DNA of 21,957 nt from a virus (IMGVR_UViG_3300035698_005893:1-21957); one strand, 5' to 3'; counted from the stretch's first letter, positions 1-7,171 are shown. The notes: a model not told the origin generated them from the sequence alone. Numbers and translations: made by a program.

Positions 1-216
1 ACAGACATTTCATATTTATCAGATTCTAATTGACTCATAGTGTTAACCGTCCCTGGAACAGACATTTCATATTTCTCAGATTATAATTGACTCATAGAGT
101 TAACCGTCCCTGGAACAGACATTTCATATTTCTCAGATTATAATTGACTCATAGAGTTAACCGACCCCTACACAGACATTTCATATTTATCAGATTCTAA
201 TTGACTCATAGTGTTA
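1..216. repeat. Four tandem 57-bp direct repeats upstream of terS
   Basis: Units lie at 1-57, 58-114, 115-171 and 172-216 (the last is partial, 45 bp). The period is exactly 57 bp with no indels. Two unit subtypes alternate as A-B-B-A: units 1 and 4 agree with each other, and units 2 and 3 share three substitutions (A to C, C to A, and T to A within TAGTGTT). Read on the minus strand each unit is a 19-codon block in one constant frame, beginning ATG AGT CAA TTA. Type A units stay open, while type B units have TAA in place of GAA at the sixth codon, and TAG falls at the junction of units 4 and 3. The array may be a decayed coding repeat, a duplicated gene end, or a DNA site such as a packaging or origin signal. 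It has no spacers and is not a CRISPR. The array may extend left of the window. Confidence 0.95.
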
Positions 217-326
217 GGGGCATCAATATTCGTAAACTTGCTTGAGGAGCGAAGCGGAATCACTCCATTTGTTCCAATAGGTTGCATAGTTATAGTTGAA
301 TTTGGTCTTTTAGGTTGCAATTGCAT
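168..326 (-). CDS. Possible small divergent gene, 52 aa, unknown
   Basis: On the minus strand an ATG at 326 opens 52 codons and ends at TAG (168-170) inside the repeat array. An AGGAA ribosome site lies about 7 bases before the ATG, at good spacing. The product begins MQLQPKRPNSTITMQPIG and ends SDKYEMSV; the last 13 codons are repeat unit 4. I see no signal peptide, membrane segment or known domain. The frame continues through the other repeats but is broken by stops, so the gene may be a shortened remnant of a longer leftward gene. It runs opposite to the packaging operon, with 27 bases between the two start codons if terS starts at 354. Its length and ribosome site could arise by chance, so the call is tentative. 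Confidence 0.4.
   Translation of the reverse strand: MQLQPKRPNSTITMQPIGTNGVIPLRSSSKFTNIDAPNTMSQLESDKYEMSV
269..296 (+). promoter_or_regulatory. Possible sigma70-type promoter before terS
   Basis: TTGTTC (269-274) and TATAGT (291-296) are separated by 16 bases. The -10 matches 5 of 6 consensus bases and the -35 only 3 of 6. It would start RNA near 302, about 50 bases before terS. It overlaps the possible minus-strand small gene, so both being real would be unusual, though not impossible. This is the best candidate I see for starting the packaging operon inside the window. Confidence 0.3.
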
Positions 327-353
327 AAAGGGGTTCCTATATTAAAAGAAGGT

Positions 354-878
354 ATGAGCAAAAACGAACTAGAAGTTGATAAGAAATTACAGAGAATCGC
401 GGTCGATGTACTAGATATGATCGCTGGTGGCGCAGATGAACAGACTGTGTGTGAGTACTTTAAAGTTAAACGCGGGACTTTTGTCCAGTGGATTATCAAA
501 TACCCTCAATTTGAAAGTGCAGTAAAAGAAGCTAGGAAACAAAGAGCTGATTCTTTTAAGTCTATAATACAAGATAGAATGTACTGTGATGAAATAACTT
601 ATTATGGTCCTGATGATTTAGAAGGGACTAAGACTGGTAAACGGATAATACGTGAATTACATAAGGATCAAGTCCCAGGTGAGAAACTTATCTTTGATAA
701 ACTTAAGTGGTTAGCTGAGATGGACAACCCTGAGAAGTACGGCACTAAAGTTAAACACGAAGGTAGTAACATCATGCCAGTGCAGATTGTTGTTGATACA
801 GGAATAAGTAAACAAGTAACACCAAATAAGGTGGTTGAGGCTGAAGTAGTTAAACCATCTAAGATAGACTTATTATAA
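354..878 (+). CDS. Terminase small subunit (TerS)
   Basis: This 174-aa protein fits the phage small terminase, which recognises the packaging site and hands DNA to TerL. The N-terminal half is helical and HTH-like (IAGGADEQTVCEYFKVKR, then FVQWI), followed by the family pattern of an EARKQRAD helix. Near residues 122-136 comes the diagnostic stretch around FDKLKWLAEMDNPEKYGTKV, equivalent to the usual 'R/K-W-L-A-...-P-kkYG' of this family. The C-terminal 40 residues look disordered and could contact TerL. The ATG at 354 has AAGAAGG only one base upstream, which is poor spacing. TTG codons at 315 and 321 are in frame, but using them would overlap the possible divergent gene, so I prefer ATG. 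It is the first gene of the operon, 9 bases before the next start. Confidence 0.82.
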   Translation: MSKNELEVDKKLQRIAVDVLDMIAGGADEQTVCEYFKVKRGTFVQWIIKYPQFESAVKEARKQRADSFKSIIQDRMYCDEITYYGPDDLEGTKTGKRIIRELHKDQVPGEKLIFDKLKWLAEMDNPEKYGTKVKHEGSNIMPVQIVVDTGISKQVTPNKVVEAEVVKPSKIDLL

Positions 879-882
879 GGAG
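877..882 (+). promoter_or_regulatory. AAGGAG ribosome binding site fixing the start at 888
   Basis: A perfect AAGGAG sits 5 bases before ATG 888. It overlaps the terS stop codon (876-878). It decides against the in-frame GTG at 882, which is part of the site itself. Confidence 0.85.
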
Positions 883-887
883 TGAAC

Positions 888-1391
888 ATGTCAGATGTAA
901 CTGGGAAATCAGGAGTAGGGAAAAGAGTATTAGATGATCATGGTAATTGGAGACCAGTAACTTCATTATCAAAAGAAGTACAAGAAGAAATCAAAGCTTC
1001 TCAGAAAGTAGCTGCTCACCAGTTTAAAGAGAAAGCACTAAGACATAATAAAGATTACCAAGATCACAAAGCTAAAGAGTCTGAAAAAGGACTTAAGACT
1101 GAGAATGATGAGCTTAAAGATTTAATCAAAACTCAAGGTGATATGTTAGCGAAACTTAATGCTAAGATGGAACTAGGTGCTACCGTTGCAAAAGAAGAAG
1201 TTGTTGTTGCAGCACCTCTAGAAGTTACACCAAGACCAGTAGAAGTTCAGCCAAAACCACTTACTCCAAAGAAGAAATTACAACTTGAGGCAGAAGAGTT
1301 AGGTCTTGATTTTGAAGAACTTACTACTATTGCTGAACTAAAAGATATGATTGAAGAGTTTAAATCTGAAGATGCAATAAAAGATTTATAA
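888..1391 (+). CDS. Coiled-coil protein with HeH/SAP-like C-terminus
   Basis: A 167-aa hydrophilic protein of unknown role between TerS and TerL. Residues about 10-25 hold a short conserved-looking segment (RVLDDHGNWRPVTSL). Residues about 30-100 are very charged and predicted helical, with a heptad-like coiled coil around ENDELKDLIKTQGDMLAKL. A Pro/Val/Glu-rich linker follows (APLEVTPRPVEVQPKPL). The last 40 residues (KKKLQLEAEELGL, then LTTIAELKDMIEEF) have the helix-extended loop-helix look of HeH, LEM or SAP-type small DNA/RNA-binding modules. The location suggests a packaging accessory or DNA-binding partner of the terminase, but this is inference. Its TAA stop lies in the same frame as TerL. 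Confidence 0.72.
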   Translation: MSDVTGKSGVGKRVLDDHGNWRPVTSLSKEVQEEIKASQKVAAHQFKEKALRHNKDYQDHKAKESEKGLKTENDELKDLIKTQGDMLAKLNAKMELGATVAKEEVVVAAPLEVTPRPVEVQPKPLTPKKKLQLEAEELGLDFEELTTIAELKDMIEEFKSEDAIKDL

Positions 1392-1421
1392 TTGTCTTGG
1401 TTAGGGAAGTATACTGGCGAT

Positions 1422-1426
1422 AAGGA
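1422..1426 (+). promoter_or_regulatory. AAGGA ribosome site favouring the TerL start at 1431
   Basis: AAGGA lies 4 bases before ATG 1431. The TTG at 1392 directly follows the previous stop codon and has no upstream ribosome site, so ATG 1431 is the more likely start. Confidence 0.6.
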
Positions 1427-1430
1427 ATTG

Positions 1431-3833
1431 ATGGATGAAGGTCCAGAGATTTCTAGCATGGAACTTCCCTACAACCGGGAATTACGAAAAGAAATTAAGA
1501 AGATATCCACTGGATATGTACCAAGGCCATTACAAGCGGTCATCCATTCGCGACTGAAACGATTCAACGTTCTCGTTTGCCATCGTCGGTTTGGGAAAAC
1601 TCTCCTCGTTATCAATGAGATGATTAACAAGGGGATCCAAAATCAGAGACATAATCCTCAATACGCCTATATAGCACCTACCTACAAACAAGCGAAGATG
1701 ATTGCTTGGGAATACATTGTAGATTTCACATCAGAAATACCAGGCGTGAAAGTAAATAAGTCAGAACTATCGGTCGAAATACTGCGTGAAGGGATTAAGA
1801 ATTCTTCAGGTGGTTGGGCGAAGAAACCTGACAAGATCAAGTTCATGCTTCTCGGTGCAGAGAATCCAGATTCTATTCGTGGTATTTACCTCGATGGTGC
1901 TGTTCTTGATGAGTACGCTCAATGCGATCCTGTTATTTGGGGTGAGATTGTTCGTCCTGCTTTAGCAGACCGGAAAGGGTGGGCGATTTTCATCGGGACT
2001 CCAAAAGGTCAGAATCATTTTTATAGACGGCTTGAGAAAGCAGATTCCCTCCCAGAAACTTGGTTCACCGCTATTTATAAAGCTTCTGAAACCGGAGTCC
2101 TACCACAAGACGAATTAGAAGATATGATGTCTGATATGGAACCGGAGGAAATAGAGCAAGAGCTTGAATGCTTCCCTGCTGGGACTAAGATATCTACTTC
2201 TAAAGGACATAAGAATATTGAGGACATCCTAGTAGGGGATGTAGTCCTGACTCACAAAACTAGATGGCGCCCCGTAACTGAAACTAAGAGTAAGTTGTAT
2301 AAGGGTGATTTTATACTGATTGATTGTTTCGGAGGAGATTCTTCTAATATAAAAGTCACGCCTAAGCACCCATTCCTAACCCATGATAAGAAATCCCAGA
2401 AAAGAACTTGGGTAATGGCAAAGGATTTAAAAGAAGGGGATTACTTAGTTAGCCCTAAAATGAATGTAGGGCCTAGTATACTGACCGAGAACTTTATTAA
2501 ACTCCTGGCATGGTATATTTGTGAGGGTTCTGTTACACAAAACTCCATAAGTATATCCCTTAATGGCGGTGACTCTTCCGAAGTAAAAGAAGTTTCAGAC
2601 TTAATCACTTCTTTAGGCTACAAATACAAATGGCACCAAGGTAGGAAAGGATCTAAGTCAGGGAGTCTCATAATAGGCAGTACTTCCCTTGGGGATACAC
2701 TAGTTTCTCTTTGCGGATCAGGTGCTAAAAATAAACGAATCCCTTTTGACCTTATAGGCGGGCATCTACAGGAATTTTTCGATACCTTAATAAAAGGGGA
2801 TGGATGTAGACATGAATTGGAGAGTGGCTCGATACGTACAAAATACTCAACAATATGTAAATCTTTGGCCTATGACGTAGCTCAACTGGCAGCCCATCTA
2901 GGTAGAAGAAGTTCAATAACTATACGTCCAGCTAAAATAGGTATTATAGAAGGCAGGGAAGTTAATTGTTCAGAAAGCTACTGTTTAAATATCTCAGAAG
3001 GCGGCTACCCTAAGAACTTGGCCAAACATAAGGAAGTGTATCCTTCCAAGTACGGGATGGCTTACAAGATCAAATCAGTCGGGGTTGAGCAAGATACCCA
3101 GAGGGTTTTTAACTTTTCAGTAAAAGAAGACGAAAGTTACGTTGCGAGTGGGAAGGCAGTACATAATTGCTCCTTCCACGCTGCCGTTAGAGGATCTTAC
3201 TATGGTGAAGCCCTACGTGAAATGGAAGAAGGTGGCGGCGATCAGATCGGTTACGTTCCCTGGAATCCAAGGTACCCGGTCGATACCCATTGGGATATTG
3301 GTATTGGAGATTCCTGTGGTATTGTTTTCCGACAAAAAGTCCATGGTATTTGGCATTACATTGATTATATTGAATCGAATGGTAAAGGTGTCGATTGGTT
3401 TATCAAAGAACTTGAAAGGAAACCGTACTCTTACGGTCGGCATGTATGGCCACATGATGGTAAGAATAGGGATTTTATAACCGGACAGACCAGACTCGAA
3501 GTAGTTAGGGAATTAAAACCTGGCTGGGAATGGGAAGTCCAAACTAAACAGTCGGTCGATGATGGTATCCAAGCCGTACGTACCCGATTGAAGACTTCTA
3601 GGTTTGATGCTCAGAAATGTGCGAGATTGCTTGACTGTCTTAAGAATTATCAACGAGAATGGGATTCAAAGCTAATGTTATTCCGTAATAAGCCAAAACA
3701 TGATTGGGCTTCCCATGGTGCAGATGCTTTCAGATACGATGCCTTAGATGACAAAGATACTAAGGAACTGAAGATGCGCAGGGATAACTTGCCACGAACG
3801 GCCAATAGCGATTATAATGAATTAGAGTATTGA
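1431..3833 (+). CDS. Terminase large subunit (TerL) precursor with intein
   Basis: An 800-aa precursor of the ATP-driven packaging motor and nuclease. Without the intein (residues 247-579) the mature protein is 467 aa, a normal TerL size. Numbering from ATG 1431: Walker A is CHRRFGKT at 50-57, Walker B is GAVLDEYA around 156-163 with Asp160-Glu161, and the coupling motif IGTPKG starts near 188. After the intein comes the RNase H-like nuclease: a first acidic pair in HWDIGIGD (Asp622, Asp627), and a last acidic residue in SHGADAFRY near the C-terminus, the characteristic end of this family. The intein sits between Glu246 and Cys580, in the conserved ECSF segment linking ATPase and nuclease. 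The start is set by AAGGA at 1422; the frame is also open from TTG 1392, adding 13 residues. The protein is expected to dock on the portal and be inactive until spliced. Confidence 0.95.
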   Translation: MDEGPEISSMELPYNRELRKEIKKISTGYVPRPLQAVIHSRLKRFNVLVCHRRFGKTLLVINEMINKGIQNQRHNPQYAYIAPTYKQAKMIAWEYIVDFTSEIPGVKVNKSELSVEILREGIKNSSGGWAKKPDKIKFMLLGAENPDSIRGIYLDGAVLDEYAQCDPVIWGEIVRPALADRKGWAIFIGTPKGQNHFYRRLEKADSLPETWFTAIYKASETGVLPQDELEDMMSDMEPEEIEQELECFPAGTKISTSKGHKNIEDILVGDVVLTHKTRWRPVTETKSKLYKGDFILIDCFGGDSSNIKVTPKHPFLTHDKKSQKRTWVMAKDLKEGDYLVSPKMNVGPSILTENFIKLLAWYICEGSVTQNSISISLNGGDSSEVKEVSDLITSLGYKYKWHQGRKGSKSGSLIIGSTSLGDTLVSLCGSGAKNKRIPFDLIGGHLQEFFDTLIKGDGCRHELESGSIRTKYSTICKSLAYDVAQLAAHLGRRSSITIRPAKIGIIEGREVNCSESYCLNISEGGYPKNLAKHKEVYPSKYGMAYKIKSVGVEQDTQRVFNFSVKEDESYVASGKAVHNCSFHAAVRGSYYGEALREMEEGGGDQIGYVPWNPRYPVDTHWDIGIGDSCGIVFRQKVHGIWHYIDYIESNGKGVDWFIKELERKPYSYGRHVWPHDGKNRDFITGQTRLEVVRELKPGWEWEVQTKQSVDDGIQAVRTRLKTSRFDAQKCARLLDCLKNYQREWDSKLMLFRNKPKHDWASHGADAFRYDALDDKDTKELKMRRDNLPRTANSDYNELEY
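2169..3167 (+). mobile_element. In-frame intein with LAGLIDADG homing endonuclease in TerL
   Basis: 333 residues, Cys1 to Asn333. All splicing blocks are visible. Block A starts CFPAGTKI. Block B is VTPKHPFLT with Thr64 and His67. Block F is FNFSVKEDESYVA. Block G is AVHN followed by extein Cys, giving a class 1 intein with penultimate His. The insert between blocks B and F carries two LAGLIDADG helices, LLAWYICEG (112-120) and FFDTLIKGDG (203-212), each with its acidic residue (Glu119, Asp211), so a dodecapeptide (DOD) endonuclease looks intact. Splicing would join ELE to CSF of TerL. The endonuclease is expected to cut intein-less terL alleles and so spread by homing. The insertion point, next to a conserved Cys in an essential protein, is typical for inteins. 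Confidence 0.95.
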
Positions 3834-3852
3834 CTTTAGATAAGGATTAGAT

Positions 3853-4296
3853 ATGGGCATATTGGGTTATATCACTGGTGATGATGATAATGATATTGAT
3901 TTCACGGGTAGCGGCAAAGGAAAAAACAACTTCTTCTCTAAACCTTTTGGTACTGGATCGGGAAGTGTTAGTGAGTTCTTTAGTCCTACAAACCCTGATG
4001 TTGGGGCTGCCCGACATAAGGTAGAAGGTTTCAATAGGGCGGAAATAGCTGCTTTCTCAAAAGCCGCAGGGTCTTTGGCCACTGCTCGTAAAAGAGTTAA
4101 CCCAGATGAAGCTGCTCCTCAACTACAATCACAAAATTTAACTACTCGAGAGTTTAATAAAGGTTTAAGGGATGGTTTCGCTTTAAATCGTAACGTGGAC
4201 CAATTGAAAGGGTTTATTGCCAGCTTCAGCGCAAGACAAGATGAAGTTTTTGGTAAAAGAGCCAAACCGGGTATCGCACAAACAAGGTTAGTATAA
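3853..4296 (+). CDS. Unknown virion-region protein upstream of portal
   Basis: A 147-aa protein I do not recognise by family. The N-terminus is acidic then Gly/Ser-rich (GDDDNDIDF, GSGKGKNNFF), the middle is Ala-rich and helical (EIAAFSKAAGSLATARK), and the end is basic (GKRAKPGIAQTRLV). There is no signal peptide or membrane helix. A TAAGGA site 6 bases before ATG supports the start. It ends in TAATG overlap with the portal gene. In T7 the same slot, just before the portal, holds gp7.3, a small tail-assembly virion protein; position and a disordered basic C-terminus fit, but I see no clear sequence match, so this is only a positional analogy. Confidence 0.8.
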   Translation: MGILGYITGDDDNDIDFTGSGKGKNNFFSKPFGTGSGSVSEFFSPTNPDVGAARHKVEGFNRAEIAAFSKAAGSLATARKRVNPDEAAPQLQSQNLTTREFNKGLRDGFALNRNVDQLKGFIASFSARQDEVFGKRAKPGIAQTRLV

Positions 4297-5906
4297 TGAA
4301 AATTAAGCAAGATAAGTCTATGGCAGAATCTCACATCAAGAGATACAAAGCTTCTAAAAATAAAAGGACGAACTGGGATGAACACTGGAGAGACGTTGCT
4401 AGATATGTTATCCCAAATAAGGAAAACGTCTTCGATTATAAGTCCAGAGCAAAAGGCGATAAGAAAGGTCTTAGACTCTATGACTCTTCAGCAGCTCATT
4501 TCAATGAATTGCTCGCGTCCGCTTTACACTCAATGCTCACAAACCCGTCAGTACAATGGTTTGAGCTTACGACGGGAAATCGAGAAATCGATAAGAACCC
4601 AAAAGTTAGAGATTACTTACAGAAGACTGTTCGCCGTATCCATCAAATACTCAACAACACGAATTTCCAAACCGAAATCCATGAACTCTATTTAGATCTT
4701 GGGTCTTTCGGTACAGGGGCCATGTTAATAAGTGAAGATGATGAGAATATATTAAACTTTAGCTCTCGTCCTATATATCAATTCTATATTGAAGAGAACT
4801 TCAAGCACGAAGTAGATACTTTCTTTATTGAAATGCCTATGAGTGCGAGACAACTTATCCAAAAATACGGTGAAGACAATTTATCGGACAAGTTATGTAA
4901 AAAATGCAAGGAAAAACCGGACGATATGCATAACGTTCTAATGATGGTTACTCCTAATACCGACCGTGATACCAAACGAAAAGACTCAAAAGGGAAGAAA
5001 TACTCATCTATACACATATACGAGAAGGAAGCTCTTATCCTTAAGGAAGGCGGATTTGATGAATTCCCAGCCGTATTCCCTAGATGGATGAAAGATTCAA
5101 TGGAAGTATATGGTAGATCGCCCGGTATGAAGGCGCTTCCAGAGATTAAGATGATCAACGCTATGATGAGAACGATTATTCGTGCAGCTCAAAAAATGGT
5201 TGATCCGCCTCTTATGATCCCTGATGATAGTTTCATGAATTTCAACACAAAGCCTGGTGGCCTAAACCCATACAGATCTGGCACACAAGATAGAGTGTAC
5301 CCAATAGAGATCCGAGGGCAGATTGGTATTGGGATGGAGATCCTTCGTGATACTAGAGATAGAATCAAAGAATCTTATTTTATAGACCAACTTCAGCTTC
5401 GTGAAGGTCCACAAATGACCGCGACTGAAGTCAATGCAAGAACTGATGAACATCTTCGTTTATTAGGACCAATCTTAGGTAGGTTACACTTTGAACTCCT
5501 ACAACCGTTGATAGTAAGGGTTTTAGGTATTCTTAAGAGAAAAGGTGAGTTACCTGACAATCCTCCTCAAGAATTGCAGGACCAAAGTATTGAAGTATTC
5601 TACTCTTCACAAATTGCTAAAGCTCAAAAGATGTCTGAAGGGAATAACTGGAATAGATTCTTATCTTCTATCGCACCCCTTGCTGAATTTGATCCTAAAG
5701 TTATGGATAATTTAGATATGGATGGCGTAACGTCATACCTTGCCGATATTTACGGTGCTCCTCAAGAAACTATGAAGGAACCTAAAGAAGTCGCTAAGAT
5801 GAGAAAAGCCAGACAACAACAACAAGATGAAGAAAGACAAGCTCAAATAGATCAAGCAACCGCTGATACTATGGATACAACGGCGAGTGCAGTAAGTAAG
5901 GTATAG
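4296..5906 (+). CDS. Head-tail connector (portal) protein, T7 gp8-like
   Basis: 536 aa, the same length as T7 gp8. It is expected to form the dodecameric ring at the capsid vertex through which DNA is packaged and to which TerL and tail tubular A bind. The N-terminal segment (NWDEHWRDVARYVIP, residues about 22-36) and the following GLRLYDSSA, FNELLASALHSMLTNP and WFELT motifs are typical of the T7-type head-tail connector family, as are LYLDLGSFGTGAM near residue 130 and the later GPQMTATEVNAR helix. The C-terminus is Gln/Glu-rich (RQQQQDEERQAQ) and probably flexible. The start overlaps the previous stop as TAATG, indicating translational coupling; a second ATG lies 9 codons in. Confidence 0.95.
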   Translation: MKIKQDKSMAESHIKRYKASKNKRTNWDEHWRDVARYVIPNKENVFDYKSRAKGDKKGLRLYDSSAAHFNELLASALHSMLTNPSVQWFELTTGNREIDKNPKVRDYLQKTVRRIHQILNNTNFQTEIHELYLDLGSFGTGAMLISEDDENILNFSSRPIYQFYIEENFKHEVDTFFIEMPMSARQLIQKYGEDNLSDKLCKKCKEKPDDMHNVLMMVTPNTDRDTKRKDSKGKKYSSIHIYEKEALILKEGGFDEFPAVFPRWMKDSMEVYGRSPGMKALPEIKMINAMMRTIIRAAQKMVDPPLMIPDDSFMNFNTKPGGLNPYRSGTQDRVYPIEIRGQIGIGMEILRDTRDRIKESYFIDQLQLREGPQMTATEVNARTDEHLRLLGPILGRLHFELLQPLIVRVLGILKRKGELPDNPPQELQDQSIEVFYSSQIAKAQKMSEGNNWNRFLSSIAPLAEFDPKVMDNLDMDGVTSYLADIYGAPQETMKEPKEVAKMRKARQQQQDEERQAQIDQATADTMDTTASAVSKV

Positions 5907-5911
5907 GGATA

Positions 5912-6238
5912 ATGGACGAAAAACAGGAAGAGATGGCCAGGCAAAAAGCAAGCTTGGTCCAAGATTATTTACAAGTATTTGATGGTGACGAAGGGCAAAG
6001 AGTCCTTCTTGATCTAATGGAAAAGGGCCATATTTTAAAACCCACTTCCTCTGTTAATGGAGACAGACACTCGATTCTAAATGAAGGGAAGCGGGAGCTG
6101 ATTCTCTATATACTAGATATGGTCACTTATGATGTGAAAGATATTATGGATTTAATAGGAACGAAGGAAACAAAGAAACAAAATGGAGGAAGAAGTAATG
6201 AAAAAGAGGAACTATTCGATTTTTTCGAGTCTGATTAA
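5912..6238 (+). CDS. Bbp19-like small phage protein
   Basis: A 108-aa protein. Residues about 17-80 match the Bbp19-like family pattern found between portal and scaffold in many podoviruses: YLQVFDGDEGQRVLLDLMEKG, a polar loop, then NEGKRELILYIL. The family's role is not known to me; it is usually annotated only by domain. The C-terminal 25 residues are charged (KETKKQNGGRSNEKEE). It begins 5 bases after the portal stop with AGGGA just ahead. Its last 41 bases overlap the scaffold gene, and the scaffold ribosome site lies inside it, so the two are probably translated together. Confidence 0.8.
   Translation: MDEKQEEMARQKASLVQDYLQVFDGDEGQRVLLDLMEKGHILKPTSSVNGDRHSILNEGKRELILYILDMVTYDVKDIMDLIGTKETKKQNGGRSNEKEELFDFFESD
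6186..6190 (+). promoter_or_regulatory. GGAGG ribosome site fixing scaffold start at 6198
   Basis: GGAGG lies 7 bases before ATG 6198, inside the upstream gene. It favours 6198 over the in-frame ATGs at 6183 and 6258, neither of which has a comparable site. Confidence 0.7.
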
Positions 6239-7127
6239 TAATGAACGCGGTAATTTTATGGGCGCCGGAGATGGTGGTGCTGGAGATCCGGGAGCTGGTG
6301 GGGAACCAGGCGCGGGAGATCCGGGAGCTGGTGGGGAACCAGGCGGGATTGAATACGCTTACCCTGAAGGTTTCGATGAAACTCTCAAAGGGAACGCGAC
6401 GCTCCTAAAATACGCTGATGATAAAGGTCAATTTAATGTACCTAAAATAATGAAATCTTTGGTCCATGCTACTGGCATGATTGGCAAAGATAAGGTAACT
6501 CTTCCAGACGAAACCTGGACTGAAGACCAGTACAGTGACCTTTATAATAAATTAGGTCGTCCTGCAGATATTAAAGAGTACGGTGTTGAAAATAATGTCC
6601 CTGAGAATATCGAGGCCAATAAAGAATTTTTTGATAGTTTTAAAGAGGCTGCTTATACTGCTGGTCTAGCGCCGAAGCAAGCTCAAGCAATGTCTAATTT
6701 CATGAATGATTTTCTTGGTAAATCAGTTACTCATCAGAATGAATTATCTGAAAATGCCTATAATGCTGACCTTACTTCTCTTAGAGATGAATGGGGGGAT
6801 GGCTTCGAACGCAAGGCTCAGCGGGCGTTTTCAGCTTTAGAACAATTCGCATCTAAGGAAGAAATCGCTGGAATGAAGTCAAAAGGACTTCTAGATAGCT
6901 CTTTAATCACAAAATTATTTGATAAAGTGGCTGAAGGAATGTCAGAGGATTCTCTTCACGTAAAAGGCGGGAATACTTTTGGACTTACTTCTCAGGAAGC
7001 AGCTTCCGAAATAGAGAAATATTACGTGAAAGGACACCCTTTCATGACTCAAGGACATCCAGAAAGAAAGTTTTATCAGGAAAAGATGATGAAACTACAA
7101 AGAATCAAATTAGCAGGAAAAAGATAG
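6198..7127 (+). CDS. Capsid assembly scaffolding protein
   Basis: 309 aa, close to T7 gp9 (about 307). It is expected to direct procapsid assembly of the major capsid protein and then leave the head. After a short lead (MKKRNYSIFSSLINNERGNF) comes a Gly/Pro-rich tract of duplicated 11-residue units, then the family core: LKYADDKGQFNVPKIMKSL, MIGKDKVTLP, LYNKLGRPADIKEYG and the helix GLAPKQAQAMSNFMNDF. The rest is helical and charged and ends in a basic tail (KMMKLQRIKLAGKR), as scaffolds use to bind capsid protein. It lies between portal and capsid genes, as expected, and is the last gene before the terminator at 7138. Confidence 0.88.
   Translation: MKKRNYSIFSSLINNERGNFMGAGDGGAGDPGAGGEPGAGDPGAGGEPGGIEYAYPEGFDETLKGNATLLKYADDKGQFNVPKIMKSLVHATGMIGKDKVTLPDETWTEDQYSDLYNKLGRPADIKEYGVENNVPENIEANKEFFDSFKEAAYTAGLAPKQAQAMSNFMNDFLGKSVTHQNELSENAYNADLTSLRDEWGDGFERKAQRAFSALEQFASKEEIAGMKSKGLLDSSLITKLFDKVAEGMSEDSLHVKGGNTFGLTSQEAASEIEKYYVKGHPFMTQGHPERKFYQEKMMKLQRIKLAGKR
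6282..6347 (+). repeat. 33-bp tandem duplication in the scaffold gene
   Basis: Copies at 6282-6314 and 6315-6347 differ at one base. They encode two repeats of GAGDPGAGGEP, GC-rich compared with the rest of the window. The period is a multiple of three, so the frame is kept. It probably forms a flexible linker and is a likely site of copy-number change. Confidence 0.9.
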
Positions 7128-7137
7128 TACGTAAGAT

Positions 7138-7170
7138 TAGGCGGTATGTGCCCGCCTACTTTCCTTTTTT
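7138..7170 (+). terminator. Intrinsic terminator after scaffold
   Basis: TAGGCGG (7138-7144) pairs perfectly with CCGCCTA (7152-7158) around a 7-base loop, and is followed by a T-rich run (TTTCCTTTTTT). It lies 11 bases after the scaffold stop and separates the packaging/portal operon from the capsid cassette. Confidence 0.88.
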
Positions 7171-7171
7171 C

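Noticed and set aside
1-216. CRISPR-like array
   Set aside because: The units are contiguous with no unique spacers between them, and the array encodes one frame.
1-216. Reassigned stop codons (TAA read as sense) in the minus-strand repeat
   Set aside because: All three stop codons are used at normal gene ends here (TAA, TAG and TGA), so recoding is unlikely; decay is simpler.
240-264. Possible terminator stem near GGAGCGAAGCGG
   Set aside because: Only four outer base pairs (GGAG with CTCC) form and no T-run follows on either strand.
315-353. TTG starts at 315 or 321 for terS
   Set aside because: Neither has a proper ribosome site, and they would overlap the possible divergent gene; ATG 354 is preferred, though its site is very close.
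1392-1430. TTG start for TerL at 1392
   Set aside because: It sits directly after the upstream in-frame stop without a ribosome site; ATG 1431 has AAGGA at 1422-1426.
2169-3167. Free-standing homing endonuclease or intron
   Set aside because: The insert is in frame on both sides with intact Cys1 and His-Asn-Cys junction residues, so it is an intein.
3142-3480. Separate 112-aa ORF within TerL
   Set aside because: It runs in another frame across the intein end and the TerL nuclease domain, with no ribosome site or domain.
4784-5158. Minus-strand ORF of 124 aa opposite the portal
   Set aside because: Shadow of a well-supported portal gene; the translation is low-complexity and has no ribosome site of note.
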